Positions 35,749 to 45,752 are shown, counted from the stretch's first letter. The stretch: DNA of 64,000 nt from Paraphysomonas bandaiensis (GCA_965644295.1 CBFFRP010000190.1:1-64000); one strand, 5' to 3'. Notes: generated from the sequence alone by a model not told the origin. A program made the numbers and translations.

Positions 35749-35828
35749 CAGTTAACAGTTAACCACTTAACAGTCATAATTCTTTTGAACTACTGCTTTC
35801 AATTGCTCTCAAACAGCAAAACTCAACA
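35749..35828 (-). repeat. Family B LTR fragment
   Basis: The reverse complement begins TGTTGAGTTTTGCTGTTTG and matches the first 60-70 bp of the solo LTR at 15937. It is truncated and lies between the family C solo LTR and repeat X copy 3. Confidence 0.75.
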
Positions 35829-35857
35829 TTGTAGATAAAAGAGTTGCTAGTTGTCTC

Positions 35858-36215
35858 TCTCAGCAAAGTCGGACTCGCATCTTTTAGGGGAAAGCGCCGG
35901 AGAAGTTTCTCAGGGAAACTAAAGATAATTTTCAGACCATTCATAGCCTAATGCTTGTGTGGTGCAAGGTTACAAGGGACACTAATTAGTGTCACTAGCA
36001 TCCCGGGTATTGGCCTGCCTGTGTACTAAAAAAAACTGAAGTCAGCAGATATCAGGTATATCAACATTCTGCTTGCTTACATAGTAGCTATCGTCTTTCG
36101 TAGTGTTAAATAGTAAGACATCAGAAGTAAGCACTAGTTAATTAAATTGCAATGCTATATTTGCTCTGACTCTTATACGCTTATTGCTAATAATAAGACA
36201 TTCACTACTGTTACT
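35858..36215 (+). repeat. Repeat X, copy 3
   Basis: An uninterrupted but more diverged, slightly shorter copy. It shares AAAGTCGGACTCGCA, GGGAAACTAA, CATAGCCTAATGCTTGTGTGG, TACAAGGGACAC, AGTCAGCAGATATCAGGTAT, TTTCGTAGTGTTAAATAGTA and a tail with TTATTGCTAATAATAAGACA. It shows the layout that copies 1 and 2 had before copia insertion. Confidence 0.8.
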
Positions 36216-36450
36216 GCACCCTTCGCCCCGGCCTGGATAAATAAATTAGAATAAATGGAATAATATCGTATTATTAGATTTTATTTTATAATTTTATCCC
36301 AAACATGAAGGCTAGTCCTAACGTACCAACGGACTCAATATGAACATTTTTCAATTCTTCAGACTGCTCGTTGAAGTTAAACTCATTTTTCGATAATATT
36401 TTTGAGTCTAAAATGATAACAAATATAAAGTACATAAAGTCTTGTGGAAG

Positions 36451-37359
36451 TCATTGTGGGTATACCATCCGTAAACGCTGAATGATATTTGTGGAACGGG
36501 ATAAAGCAGAATCAAAAACACAAACCGGTAGATGTGGTACATGGTGCTCACTTAAGAACTTTGTGACGGCCACGGTGTATCTCCGATACGCATCAACAAC
36601 CCGTCGTATCATTTCGTGGGATTTTCCCCCTATGCGATGCAATGGTTGGATTGCTTGGTGAACAGTATCGACGGCCCGTAGGCACCCAGCGTAGTCAAAA
36701 GGGTGCAAGACACCACTTGCGTTCCAAAGATAAGGTAGGCACACAGGTGTGACCGAGTGAAGTCGAAGGCGTCTCAATGCCCATTCCATTGGATCTCGCA
36801 AAGTGTGAACTACAACAATATTCGGGGCAAGGTGAAGCAGATCGGGAAGTGATTCAGCAAATGGGGTGTCACTCACAAAGTCAAAGTTATGAACAATAGA
36901 GTGCAGGGCCACAGAGTATTCTGCTAGAACGTGCTTCGAAGGGCAATTAGCTTTGGTGTTCGTACAATTCATCAATAACTTCGTGTACCGAATAATCTTT
37001 TCTCTAGCAGCTAACGAGACATCTTTCTTTCCACCGATACACTTACTTATGAAGTGAAAAGTATTACTTGAAAAGTTTTTACAAATTATGTTGCTAATTG
37101 ATCTTGTCCCAGTGGTCCCCATCCCTACATTAATAGCTTTCAATGCAATAGGTTGAGCATCCAAACTGACCAATGGTGGCCGGTAAGTCATGTGTGTACT
37201 ATGACGGCTAGCATTATAAGATGGCCATGCATCGGAGCAGTTACTGCCTTTATCCAGATGGTGGACGATGTTGCTTACTGGATGCTTATTGCAGCCCACA
37301 TGAGCATACTGCAGGAGTAAAAGAGCCGCTAGGAGACGGAGGAGCATCTGGTTTAACAT
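36451..37359 (-). CDS. Secretory-pathway sulfotransferase-like protein, 302 aa
   Basis: Single exon. A hydrophobic N-terminus (MLLRLLAALLLLQ, residues 5-17) acts as a signal peptide or anchor. The PAPS 5'-phosphosulfate loop INVGMGTTGTRS lies at residues 76-87 and the 3'-phosphate region VVVHTLRDPMEWALRR at 182-197. Both are hallmarks of the P-loop sulfotransferase superfamily, which transfers sulfate from PAPS to glycans or proteins in the Golgi. Cys residues in the middle suggest lumenal disulfides. The acceptor is unknown. It is divergent from an MFS gene, with 375 bp between the starts. Confidence 0.85.
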   Translation of the reverse strand: MLNQMLLRLLAALLLLQYAHVGCNKHPVSNIVHHLDKGSNCSDAWPSYNASRHSTHMTYRPPLVSLDAQPIALKAINVGMGTTGTRSISNIICKNFSSNTFHFISKCIGGKKDVSLAAREKIIRYTKLLMNCTNTKANCPSKHVLAEYSVALHSIVHNFDFVSDTPFAESLPDLLHLAPNIVVVHTLRDPMEWALRRLRLHSVTPVCLPYLWNASGVLHPFDYAGCLRAVDTVHQAIQPLHRIGGKSHEMIRRVVDAYRRYTVAVTKFLSEHHVPHLPVCVFDSALSRSTNIIQRLRMVYPQ

Positions 37360-37570
37360 CTAGATATACTGGTGATGGAACAGTAGCACGAAAGAGTGGC
37401 AAAGTATGGAGAGAGAGCAGACTGGGCCATTTTTTTTTCTTCCACCATCACAAAAACAGCAAGCAGTCTGTGGACGACTTGGACATGCACAGATCTCATA
37501 TCCAGATATCCACACTCTCCTCCGACCTGCCTGATCTCAGTGCGTTCCACAATAAAAAATGTATAATAAG

Positions 37571-37610
37571 AGCTGTATACTCCGTATATACTGTAGGTAT
37601 ATACGTATAC
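37571..37610. promoter_or_regulatory. GTATAC/GTATATAC motif cluster between divergent genes
   Basis: GCTGTATACTCCGTATATAC followed by TATATACGTATACCC, lying between the sulfotransferase start (37359) and the MFS start (37735). It belongs to the recurring upstream motif set. Confidence 0.35.
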
Positions 37611-37734
37611 CCACACACTCGTACACGTGTAAAATGAGAGAGTATGTCGTGTACTCTGCTTCTCCATATATGATCGTCTCGCAGGTCAGATATAGTACAG
37701 TTTATGCACGCTACCATAGCCCCACAGCCTCACA

Positions 37735-39357
37735 ATGCCGGGTGAATTGAACGCTGTTGCACCCGGATGCACTATTACCAATGAAGATACCACACGAGTG
37801 ATTACATCAGTGGCAGTGTTTTGCTGTTTCTTGAATTTCGGTGCATGTGTGGGTTCACTGGGAGCAGCACTACCGCAGATTGCGGACACATATGGAGTGG
37901 ATGAGACTAATTTAGGGTATGTATTCATTGCGCGAGGAGTTGGTTACTTCCTCGGAACCTTGGGGTCTGCAGGTTTGATTGAGTATAGCTCTGTACTAAA
38001 GAGGTACCAGATGCTAATCGTCTCATTCGGCATATTTTGCTCTGGTCTATCAATGGCGATTATGACGGGTGTACATGATATGGGGATAATGTATGCACTC
38101 ATTGCAGTGCAGGGTGTAGGATTCGGTGGGGTGGATACCTTGTGCAATATAGTATTACCAGAACAATGGGGACCTAGGGTGCAGGTATATTACATAATAT
38201 TGATGGTGTCCGTAACTCAATTGTATAGCCCTGGATGCAAGCTGCCCACGCCAATTTTGGTGTTGGAGGAATAGTTGGTCCAGCACTCGTTGGGGCACTG
38301 GGCTACAAGCCTGCTTTTGCCCTACTTGCAGTTACATCATTCTCTGCACTTGGCATCACTGTGGCACAACATGCAAGCGGTACGCTAGACCGTTTATTAC
38401 GATATGGACCCACCAATGATAGGAATGCTAAACCTGAGAGTGAGTATCGGTCAGAGGAAGGGGAAGTAAGTCCTTATGTCAGCGTGCTGGACTACGATGA
38501 GGAAGTTTCGAAGGTCTCCGAAAGTCGTGGCAACTCTGATTCGCAGAATGATCCAAATTCAGAGCAGACGGAACACTACCTCCCACTGTCTTTGAAACTG
38601 TTACTAGCATCATTTTTTTTCATTTATGTTGGTATGGAGATTGGTTTTGCTGGTTGGGTGTCCAGCTATGTACTCATGGCGGGACTGACGGAAAGCCACG
38701 CGGACGCTGCATACGTCACGTCTGTATTCTTTTCGGCGTTGTCTATTGGACGCATACTCTCGATCCCGGCAGCAGTATGGGTGTCCAATACTCTCATGCT
38801 ACGAGCACAGCTATGTTTTACACTGGCATGCAGCCTGGTGGTGGTGCTGGTTATATCAAGATCATATGCTCTCGCAGTCGTGAGCAGCGGCCTTCTCGGA
38901 CTTGCTTGTAGCTCTCTATTTCCTCTTGTAATGACTCTGGTTGGAGACTACGGATACACAATGTGAGTGAACGTTGTAGTACATTAGTGTACTGCATCCC
39001 GCTTGTGGTACAATTTCATTGTGTGCATGTTCGTATGAGATTTTGACTTTTTCTTATACCTACAGGGATGCAAGTGCTACTACCATGTTTGTTGTGGGCT
39101 CCACTTGCGGAGAAGCGGTTATTCCCGTTTTTATTGGTGTGTTGATGCGTTTTTTGGGACCTAGTTCTCTGGCAACGACAGCGTTAATTATTTCTACTTT
39201 GATGATGTGCATATATTTGCTTGCCCACCACCTTCTTACCTCCTCCGAAGTGAGGCAAGTGGACAATAGTGAACTCAACCCTGTAAGTAAAAACGCTGAT
39301 AGTGATGTCAAGAAGGGCTCCAATGACGTGAAATCTTTAGAAATAGAAAGATTATAG
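37735..39357 (+). CDS. Major facilitator superfamily transporter, 491 aa, 3 exons
   Basis: Exons 37735-38184, 38229-38962 and 39066-39357; 1476 nt, in-phase joins, introns 44 and 103 bp. Twelve hydrophobic helices are split by a long acidic hydrophilic loop (about residues 218-275) between helices 6 and 7. The N-terminal half has GSLGAALPQIADTYGVDETNLGYVF and the C-terminal half VTSVFFSALSIGRILSIPAAVW. This resembles the FucP/MFSD4-type sugar-porter branch, but the substrate cannot be read from the sequence. The charged C-terminal tail is cytosolic. It shares its upstream region with the sulfotransferase gene. Confidence 0.88.
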
Positions 39358-39649
39358 TATAAGTTATCATGTAGTTTCGATGTGTGTTATATTGTCTTTT
39401 TTATACTGTAACGACAGTTTTCACACTATTTCACTATATTATTGTCGTTCCATTTTCCATATCCGTCCAACACTTGGTCAAATGCTAATATAAGGACTGT
39501 GTGTATTCTGTATTGGGAATATGTTGCGTAAAATGTTAATTTTAAAATAATCTTTATGCAATAAAAGAATTGACTAACGTTAGTTATCGGATGTAGTATA
39601 CTCAGTCCTATTTTCTCAGGGCTATACTGTGTAGATATTTTACTAAACA

Positions 39650-40600
39650 CTATACTAATGTCATGGCATATGATGTGCGCTTCCTGAGAACACTATCCTG
39701 GTATGATGTATCAAAATAACTGGGTTCACAGATTCTATCTACAATATGTGCACTTACACTTGGGAAATATGTACTTGATGGTGCTTTTGTGAAACTTATA
39801 TTACATTCCTCGACGTCATGTGGTTCGAATTCATTATTTGCTCCTATCGGTGCTGATGGAAGCGTAGTGTAGTCGTAATCATTGTAATTTTCGTTTGGAA
39901 AGTAGCCAACACGTCTGTAAACTCGCTGCTCCATATCAGAAAGGGAAGAAGAAATAGCTAACAAGTTTGCGAGTTCATCTTTCACTCCAGCAAGAACATC
40001 TGGAAACTGCATATACGACGCATTCATCTCATTCCACAGAGTATCTAACAGCAAAAATGCTAAAATATAAACGCGATTGAAGCCATCATTACGTCGAATA
40101 AAAGACCAGTAAGTTTTTCTGCTATAATTAGTGGATTTTTGTTGACCAGTGGACTCAATTGCCTCAAACTGAACAGCAACAAGCTGTGTGACATTAATAC
40201 CAGCAGCAGCCCAAGGGAAACTCTCCCATCTATAATTAGCCACACTACTGAGCGATCTATGTTCCCTCATACTTCTGCTTTTCGAAGGATGCTTGGTAAG
40301 AAAATATAACATATTTTCGAGGCATAATGCTCCACCGCCTCTGATATCACTGATAGGATCCTCGTTCTGAAACCCCAGTGATTTCCAAAACCTTCCTCGA
40401 GATGAATAAGGTGCCTGTATTCCACTTGCTCGATGAATTGCCTTCAGTATATCTTCCAATTCAGCAATGCTATGCGGTGCAGTCATCTTCCTCCCAATAT
40501 CTGTTATTATAGACCTCTCAGTATAAGATGGAGGGTGACCCATACACTGTTGATGAAGATCCAATACCTTCCTCTTTATATTCATCGATAGATTGTACAT
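39650..40600 (-). CDS. ELMO/CED-12 domain protein, 316 aa
   Basis: Single exon. The ELMO-domain core is visible: an LxxLH N-terminal helix, then FWKSLGFQNEDPISDIRGGGALCLENMLYFL (about residues 86-116) and FPWAAAGINVTQLV (about 132-145). The Arg of DIRGGG is the position implicated in GAP activity toward Arf-like GTPases in ELMOD proteins. The length fits a stand-alone ELMOD protein rather than a DOCK-binding ELMO. Residues 220-316 are low-complexity and probably disordered. A long GTAT microsatellite lies 142 bp upstream of the start. Confidence 0.9.
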   Translation of the reverse strand: MYNLSMNIKRKVLDLHQQCMGHPPSYTERSIITDIGRKMTAPHSIAELEDILKAIHRASGIQAPYSSRGRFWKSLGFQNEDPISDIRGGGALCLENMLYFLTKHPSKSRSMREHRSLSSVANYRWESFPWAAAGINVTQLVAVQFEAIESTGQQKSTNYSRKTYWSFIRRNDGFNRVYILAFLLLDTLWNEMNASYMQFPDVLAGVKDELANLLAISSSLSDMEQRVYRRVGYFPNENYNDYDYTTLPSAPIGANNEFEPHDVEECNISFTKAPSSTYFPSVSAHIVDRICEPSYFDTSYQDSVLRKRTSYAMTLV

Positions 40601-40741
40601 GGTCTCTTATTATTTTTCCTTGAATGTCGTTAATAAGAGTGGTAGTTTATAGTGTTAGGAGTAAAGGATGTCCATGGATGTGTATCTTACCTTATGAGTC
40701 ATTGTTCTGCGATTATTCTTGGAATTGAAGATAGGTAGAAG

Positions 40742-41187
40742 GTATGTATGTATGTATGTATGTATGTATGTATGTATGTATGTATGTATGTATGTATGTA
40801 TGTATGTATGTATGTATGTATGTATGTATGTATGTATGTATGTATGTATGTATGTATGTATGTATGTATGTATGTATGTATGTATGTATGTATGTATGTA
40901 TGTATGTATGTATGTATGTATGTATGTATGTATGTATGTATGTATGTATGTATGTATGTATGTATGTATGTATGTATGTATGTATGTATGTATGTATGTA
41001 TGTATGTATGTATGTATGTATGTATGTATGTATGTATGTATGTATGTATGTATGTATGTATGTATGTATGTATGTATGTATGTATGTATGTATGTATGTA
41101 TGTATGTATGTATGTATGTATGTATGTATGTATGTATGTATGTATGTATGTATGTATGTATGTATGTATGTATGTATGTATGTATGT
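40742..41187. repeat. GTAT tetranucleotide microsatellite, 446 bp
   Basis: About 111 uninterrupted copies of GTAT with no visible substitution. All six frames are open because 4-mers rotate through three codons, so the frames across it (MYVC / TYIH repeats) are not genes. It sits between the ELMO gene start and an inverted-repeat end. Confidence 0.99.
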
Positions 41188-41214
41188 GTTGGTAGGAGGT
41201 GGTATCATAGTGCT

Positions 41215-41257
41215 CAAGGAGACGTTTTTCGACAAAGCGGACCAGTCTGGTCCCACT
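41215..41257 (+). repeat. Left arm of a 3.2-kb inverted repeat
   Basis: GGAGACGTTTTTCGACAAAG (41218-41237) and GGTCCCACT (41249-41257) recur inverted at 44416-44480. A few bases differ, and the right arm has extra sequence between the two blocks. Confidence 0.75.
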
Positions 41258-41511
41258 TTATTTTTTTGTATTGTGTTTTTTCGTATGGAACATGAGTGTA
41301 GAGCTTTGAAATTGTGGTCAAAATGACCACAATTTCTATTAAGGAGCCAGGCGCCATATCCATATAGATAGAGAATAAAAAGTGTGTATTATTGTAGTGT
41401 AGACCCATATTGTTGAGCTTGATGGAAGAAACTCCGGCAAGAAGACTCGCCTTGCTGCCGGAGACCATCTCCCAGTCGGAGATGGTGACTGTATCTTTTA
41501 ACACCCTACAG

Positions 41512-42958
41512 TTCGAGCAACAGATAACGTCGATTACTACAAGTCAACTTTGCCACTTTGTGCTTTGGTAGATATGAATGAACACTTGAAAACGACTGCT
41601 ACTGATGACACGAGCATTCGTATCCTGGAGAATTTTGGTGAGGAACCTGGACATGGGAAATGTCGATCCAATACCATCACTGCTTTTATCAAAGGGACTG
41701 TAAAGAGGGCAAGAAATAATGGAAAGAGTTTTGTCAATGCCGCTGATGTTGTCAACGAACTTCCACAAAAATCCCCTGTTGGGTATCATGTTCAAGTGAT
41801 GTTCTACCTCGACACAAAAAGTCTGTCAGAGTACCATCCGCCATCAAAGGGATCAGCGACATAATTGGGTATAAGTTCTTGCCTTCAGTGGTTGTTTTGC
41901 AGGAAGTACCACCCTTGGGAAAAGGAGTTATATTGCCTCACACAGTAAGTGTAATAATCTGCTGTTTAATAATTCTTTTCAACACTAATACTGCCGTCTG
42001 ATAATGCTGATTTTTTTTAGTAGGATCTTGTAAGTAAGCGTAGAGGTACGATGTCTCTAGTGCCAATCGGGGCACATATTGTTGAGTCATCAGTGCAGTC
42101 TGTTGAAGCAATTAGTCGACAACTATTACCGAAGCCGACTCACGAAACAAGGCTCAAAATTAAGAGAGCGGTTCAACAGAGAAAGCTTGACGCAAAGACG
42201 AAGAGATTAATGAAAGATCGAATGGAGTGTGATAGAATAGAGTCCGTATTAAGCCAGTACAAACCTACTATTCCCTCAGCACGGTCGACATGCTCTTCCT
42301 CAACGTCAGCTACTGTGGAAACTCATTCCACGACTCGCAAATTTCCGACACCTGTAGTCCGAATTCTAGATCTGCTTGATTCTGGCATGAAATCTCATCC
42401 CTCGAACATACTGCTAGGTGGGAAAATGGGTATATCACAGAAAGAGATAAGCATCAGAATATCTTCCTTACAGGAATTACCCCAAATGGATGTTCAAGGG
42501 AACGTTGTCTCGAAAGTTAGTTGCTCTTCAATCAATGCCGTGACGATTTCAGTGGGAGTAAGGTTGCACAAAGTAAATGACATGGTGATCAGTGCAGCCC
42601 ATCTCCACGAGGGTGTGGTTGAATTTCTACATAGGACATTTTCCTGTGAAAACGATTTTCTCATTTGTCATTTCACCATGGGACCTCGGAAAGTATTTCC
42701 CCTCAGTCCAGGATATGCCCGTCGACTAAACAAGGAAAACGTAGTGGAATCATTTACTGATGAAAAGACTGGTTGACATTACAGTACGATATGCGTGATA
42801 AAAGACTGGCTCCTACAATCCGACGGTACATGAAATTACACTTTGTAGAGCCTTGGAAATGGCTTACTGTTGGTCAGATTTCCTCTTGGATTAGCATGAA
42901 AACGAGAGAGAAAAATAACGTCCTTTCAGTCCTTCCCTCTCCAGAAATCGTACGATAA
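41512..42958 (+). pseudogene. Unrecognised gene with two apparent frameshifts
   Basis: A colinear protein can be followed through three frames. It opens after a CTACAG acceptor at 41511 (reading TDNVDYYKSTLPLC) and runs to about 41820. The frame changes at an A5 run. The next block, VPSAIKGISDIIGYKFLPSVV, ends at a GTAAGT donor after 41944. It joins at 42024 to a 250-codon frame (SLVPIGAHIVESS...) that stops at 42774. A third frame from about 42773 to 42958 (DKRLAPTIRRYMKLHF...WKWLTVGQ) looks like the true C-terminus. I see no known domain. Either the gene is dead or two homopolymer indels are sequence errors; the first break could also be a short intron. It lies inside the inverted repeat with a hAT relic, so it may be cargo of a DNA transposon (inference). 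Confidence 0.5.
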
Positions 42959-43146
42959 TTGTAACACATTTATGAATGATAATAACCTTAAGTAGTACAA
43001 AACAAAAAAAGGTATCTGGTACAATCAAATCTAAGAAGTAAAACAATAATATATAAATATACTCTTAACAAACATTAAGATAAATATGTTAACATTCAAT
43101 AAACAGCGTCATCCATTTGTTTCACCTTATTATTAAGTCCTTGTAG

Positions 43147-44160
43147 CAGGGCTAGGGAACAATATATTGCAATACTGTTGTTAAATAGGGTTGTATTGAC
43201 GGAGTATCCGTACATATGAGTATCACTATTCAGTAAGTAAACACATCAGTAGATTCCAGTTTTAGTATTAGTCATTAAAATCACATGATATCCAAAACCA
43301 CTACTGCATTGGCGTTCAAGTGTATTGGAAGTACATACTACAAGACTCGTGCACCTGTACTTAGATATTTCAATCTTTCATTTCTTAATTTTTTAGCTCA
43401 CTGAAGAAATTTTTCCGCATAGCCAACCTCAGCTTCATCATCATCTGTATTGTTACATTCGCTGTCTGAACGGAGATATATTCTAACAGCATCTTTCCCA
43501 GATCTTGTCAACTCAAATTATTCGCCTGCTTGGATTTTTTCAAATTCCATTCTCAGAATTCGGATCACTAGCAATGGAACTGTTTTCTTTAAAGCAGGTT
43601 TGGGATACCTAGCCCCGAAGTCCATCAACAAGCCGTCAAAAATGTTCCGGTCTTCATAAATATTCACTTGACTAGAGTCTCCTGTTTGAAGTAGCTTAGA
43701 AACGCTTTCAAGCTTTCTCAGGTCGTCTACAAGCAAAGATCTGGGGGCTTGTGGGGTGGTCCATACCGGTGCCTATGGTATTACAGAAAATAAAATAGGG
43801 GTACTTAATATTAAAATGTATTAAATCACATATATATATGGCAATGTAACGTTATAGAAAAAATATATTAGACACATGGTTTATAATGTACCGGAAGTCT
43901 ACTTTGCACTCTGGGGGTGATCTATGGGCGTCTGGGGTGGCACGTATCGGTGCATGTGACAGCGGTACAATTAGAAGGAAAATATGTTTAAGACGTATAT
44001 AAATGCTAAATTACGGCTTCATTAACAATGTATATATAGTCTACAATGTATCTGTCGTGTTGGTCACCCTCTGAGGGTCGTCCAACGCTCCTGGGGTTTG
44101 CAATCTATAGGAGGCCGATATCTGTACTGTTATGGCATATTACAAGAATATCTTTCGATA
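43147..44160 (-). pseudogene. hAT transposon relic: terminal repeat plus transposase C-terminus
   Basis: CAGGGCTAGGGAACAATATA at 43147 is the same terminus as the hAT MITE at 28296. About 250 bp inward, the minus strand reads a hAT-like C-terminal dimerisation region (43404-43790). It starts APVWTTPQAPRSLLVDDLRK after a TAG splice-like acceptor, continues IFDGLLMDFGARYP, has one in-frame TAA at about 43517, then FELTRSGKDAVR to a TGA near 43404. Further up, the exon start recurs in decayed form near 43960 and 44110. The other terminus is not visible. No functional transposase can be made from it. Confidence 0.6.
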
Positions 44161-44326
44161 AAATCATCTATTTCTTAGATCATACGCTGCCATAGTAAAT
44201 ATACTTATGATGCATGCACTTTAATGTCTCTGAAGGTGGTACATGCTGTCGAGCTGCCTGTAAGTGACTGTATCTTCTACATACATACACACATATTCAT
44301 AGTCTCATGTGCTGTTCCACTGTATT

Positions 44327-44350
44327 GTATACCGGTATACAGCAGTATAC
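44327..44350. promoter_or_regulatory. GTATACCGGTATAC palindrome upstream of racemase gene
   Basis: A 14-bp palindrome followed by AGCAGTATAC, 174-197 bp before the ATG at 44524. One of the recurring GTATAC/CAGCAG motifs. Confidence 0.4.
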
Positions 44351-44415
44351 TCACACATAAAAGTGGTGGTGATGGTGAGTGTGAGTTTGGGTGTGGTGAT
44401 GATGAGTTTTAGGAC

Positions 44416-44480
44416 GAGTGGGACCATCTACAGTCCTACAAGTGGAGGGTTGGTCCACTTTGTCGAAAAACGTCTCCAAG
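44416..44480 (-). repeat. Right arm of the 3.2-kb inverted repeat
   Basis: The reverse complement of 44451-44480 matches 41215-41244 at about 27 of 30 positions. AGTGGGACCA at 44417-44426 matches the inner block with a short insertion between. It ends 43 bp before the racemase start codon. Confidence 0.75.
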
Positions 44481-44523
44481 GGAGGTTGATATCTGCCGTG
44501 TGTCTCTATTCCTGGTTTCCCTT

Positions 44524-45309
44524 ATGTCGACATCGCGACAAGAACAAGGGGCAATGCTCCCTCGTAGTCCTGTTTTAGGTATTCTTACTGGTGTATCATA
44601 TGTCTCTGGGATCGACTATTTCAAAGGAATTAACGAGCTCTATACAACCAAAGCATCCAGAGGTCATGCTATGGTCCCCAATCCTGATATCGTTATGGCA
44701 TCCATTGACTGCGATATATATGTTAAGTACCTCAATGAAGAGTCCTATGATGATGTGAAAAAACATCTTTTAACTGGAATAAGAAGGCTCCATGCTGCCG
44801 GATGCGAACTGCTATCGATCGCATCTAATACTGCTCATATGTGTGTTCCTGTTGTAGAAAAAGAATTTCCAAGTCTACAAATCATACATATTGCTGATTG
44901 TTGTGCTGCACGACTAAAAGCCCGAGGTATAAAGAGTGTAGGATTAATTGGAACTAAAGCTACAATGGAGTGTGACTACCTAAAGGACCGGCTATTGAGA
45001 CATGGTATCGTCACTATCGTTCCAGAACATGAGGAAACGCGTGTAGAGATATTTCGTATAATAGTCGAAGAGCTATCGTATAATAACTTTGTCGAGTCAT
45101 CCCGCCAGAATATGGTTCGTGCAATAGAGGAATTGGGCCATCGTGGGGCCAATGCCTGTATACTTGGTTGCACCGAAATAGAACTTTTAGTGCAACAGGA
45201 ACATATTCCTAATATTGAACTTCTTCCTTCTGCGCGTGTTCATATTGAAACAGTTGTTGATGTTCTGTTGGGTAATGTGCAGATAAGTCATATTTTACCA
45301 TCACTGTAA
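44524..45309 (+). CDS. Aspartate/glutamate racemase-family protein, 261 aa
   Basis: Cofactor-independent amino-acid racemases use two facing Cys as acid/base pair. Here the second site is present (ILGCTEIE, Cys216). The first motif, normally CNTAH, reads SNTAH with Ser101. In the YgeA-like branch the first residue is also not Cys, so the protein may be an epimerase or a racemase with altered mechanism. PSLQIIHIADCCAARLKARGI and VGLIGTKATM (about residues 138-148) match the family's Rossmann-like halves. Single exon, usual length. ATG 44524 is chosen because the upstream extension needs a GTG. Single-exon, bacterial-like enzymes of this type are often acquired by transfer, but codon use gives no clear sign by eye. 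Confidence 0.88.
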   Translation: MSTSRQEQGAMLPRSPVLGILTGVSYVSGIDYFKGINELYTTKASRGHAMVPNPDIVMASIDCDIYVKYLNEESYDDVKKHLLTGIRRLHAAGCELLSIASNTAHMCVPVVEKEFPSLQIIHIADCCAARLKARGIKSVGLIGTKATMECDYLKDRLLRHGIVTIVPEHEETRVEIFRIIVEELSYNNFVESSRQNMVRAIEELGHRGANACILGCTEIELLVQQEHIPNIELLPSARVHIETVVDVLLGNVQISHILPSL

Positions 45310-45752
45310 ACAGCGGATGCTGTTGGACACACCATCGCGTAAGATAATAAACTTAATGACAATAATCACTGTTCTTAATAACCTTTATTGGGAGATATTG
45401 GCAGCACACTATATTATATTGCTATTCCACAAGTTAAAAGCATTTTATATACCTATATACAATATACGGTTTAGCCTCCTTTTGCCCCTTGGCCGCAACA
45501 AACGACGGGGTATGTGTGTGCCCTTTGAATTATATGCTAGATACTAAGATAAAGTGTAATCTGCTTTTAACAGATCTTTCTATTCGCATTTAACTTTGCT
45601 CGCACAGTGGCCACACAATTATTCGATCATGTTTATAATGTATAATGACAACAAGAAATAAGCTCCACGCAAATACTATACCAGCTCACCATCAGCACAA
45701 CCATAATATCTGTCTACGAATTGAAAGATATACTACTGGATACACCAATCGA
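45310..45752. other. Intergenic DNA between convergent genes
   Basis: About 440 bp of 3' flank for the racemase and TRAPPC5 genes. No further feature seen. Confidence 0.5.

Noticed and set aside
37221-37637. 138-codon plus-strand frame at the sulfotransferase 5' end
   Set aside because: Overlaps the sulfotransferase signal-peptide region antisense and has no domain.
40699-41326. Four long frames of MYVC or TYIH repeats
   Set aside because: Products of the GTAT microsatellite, which is open in every frame.
41400-41520. Upstream exon for the unknown gene beginning ATGGAAGAAACTCC
   Set aside because: The only donor with the right phase would leave an intron of 27 bp, shorter than any other here.
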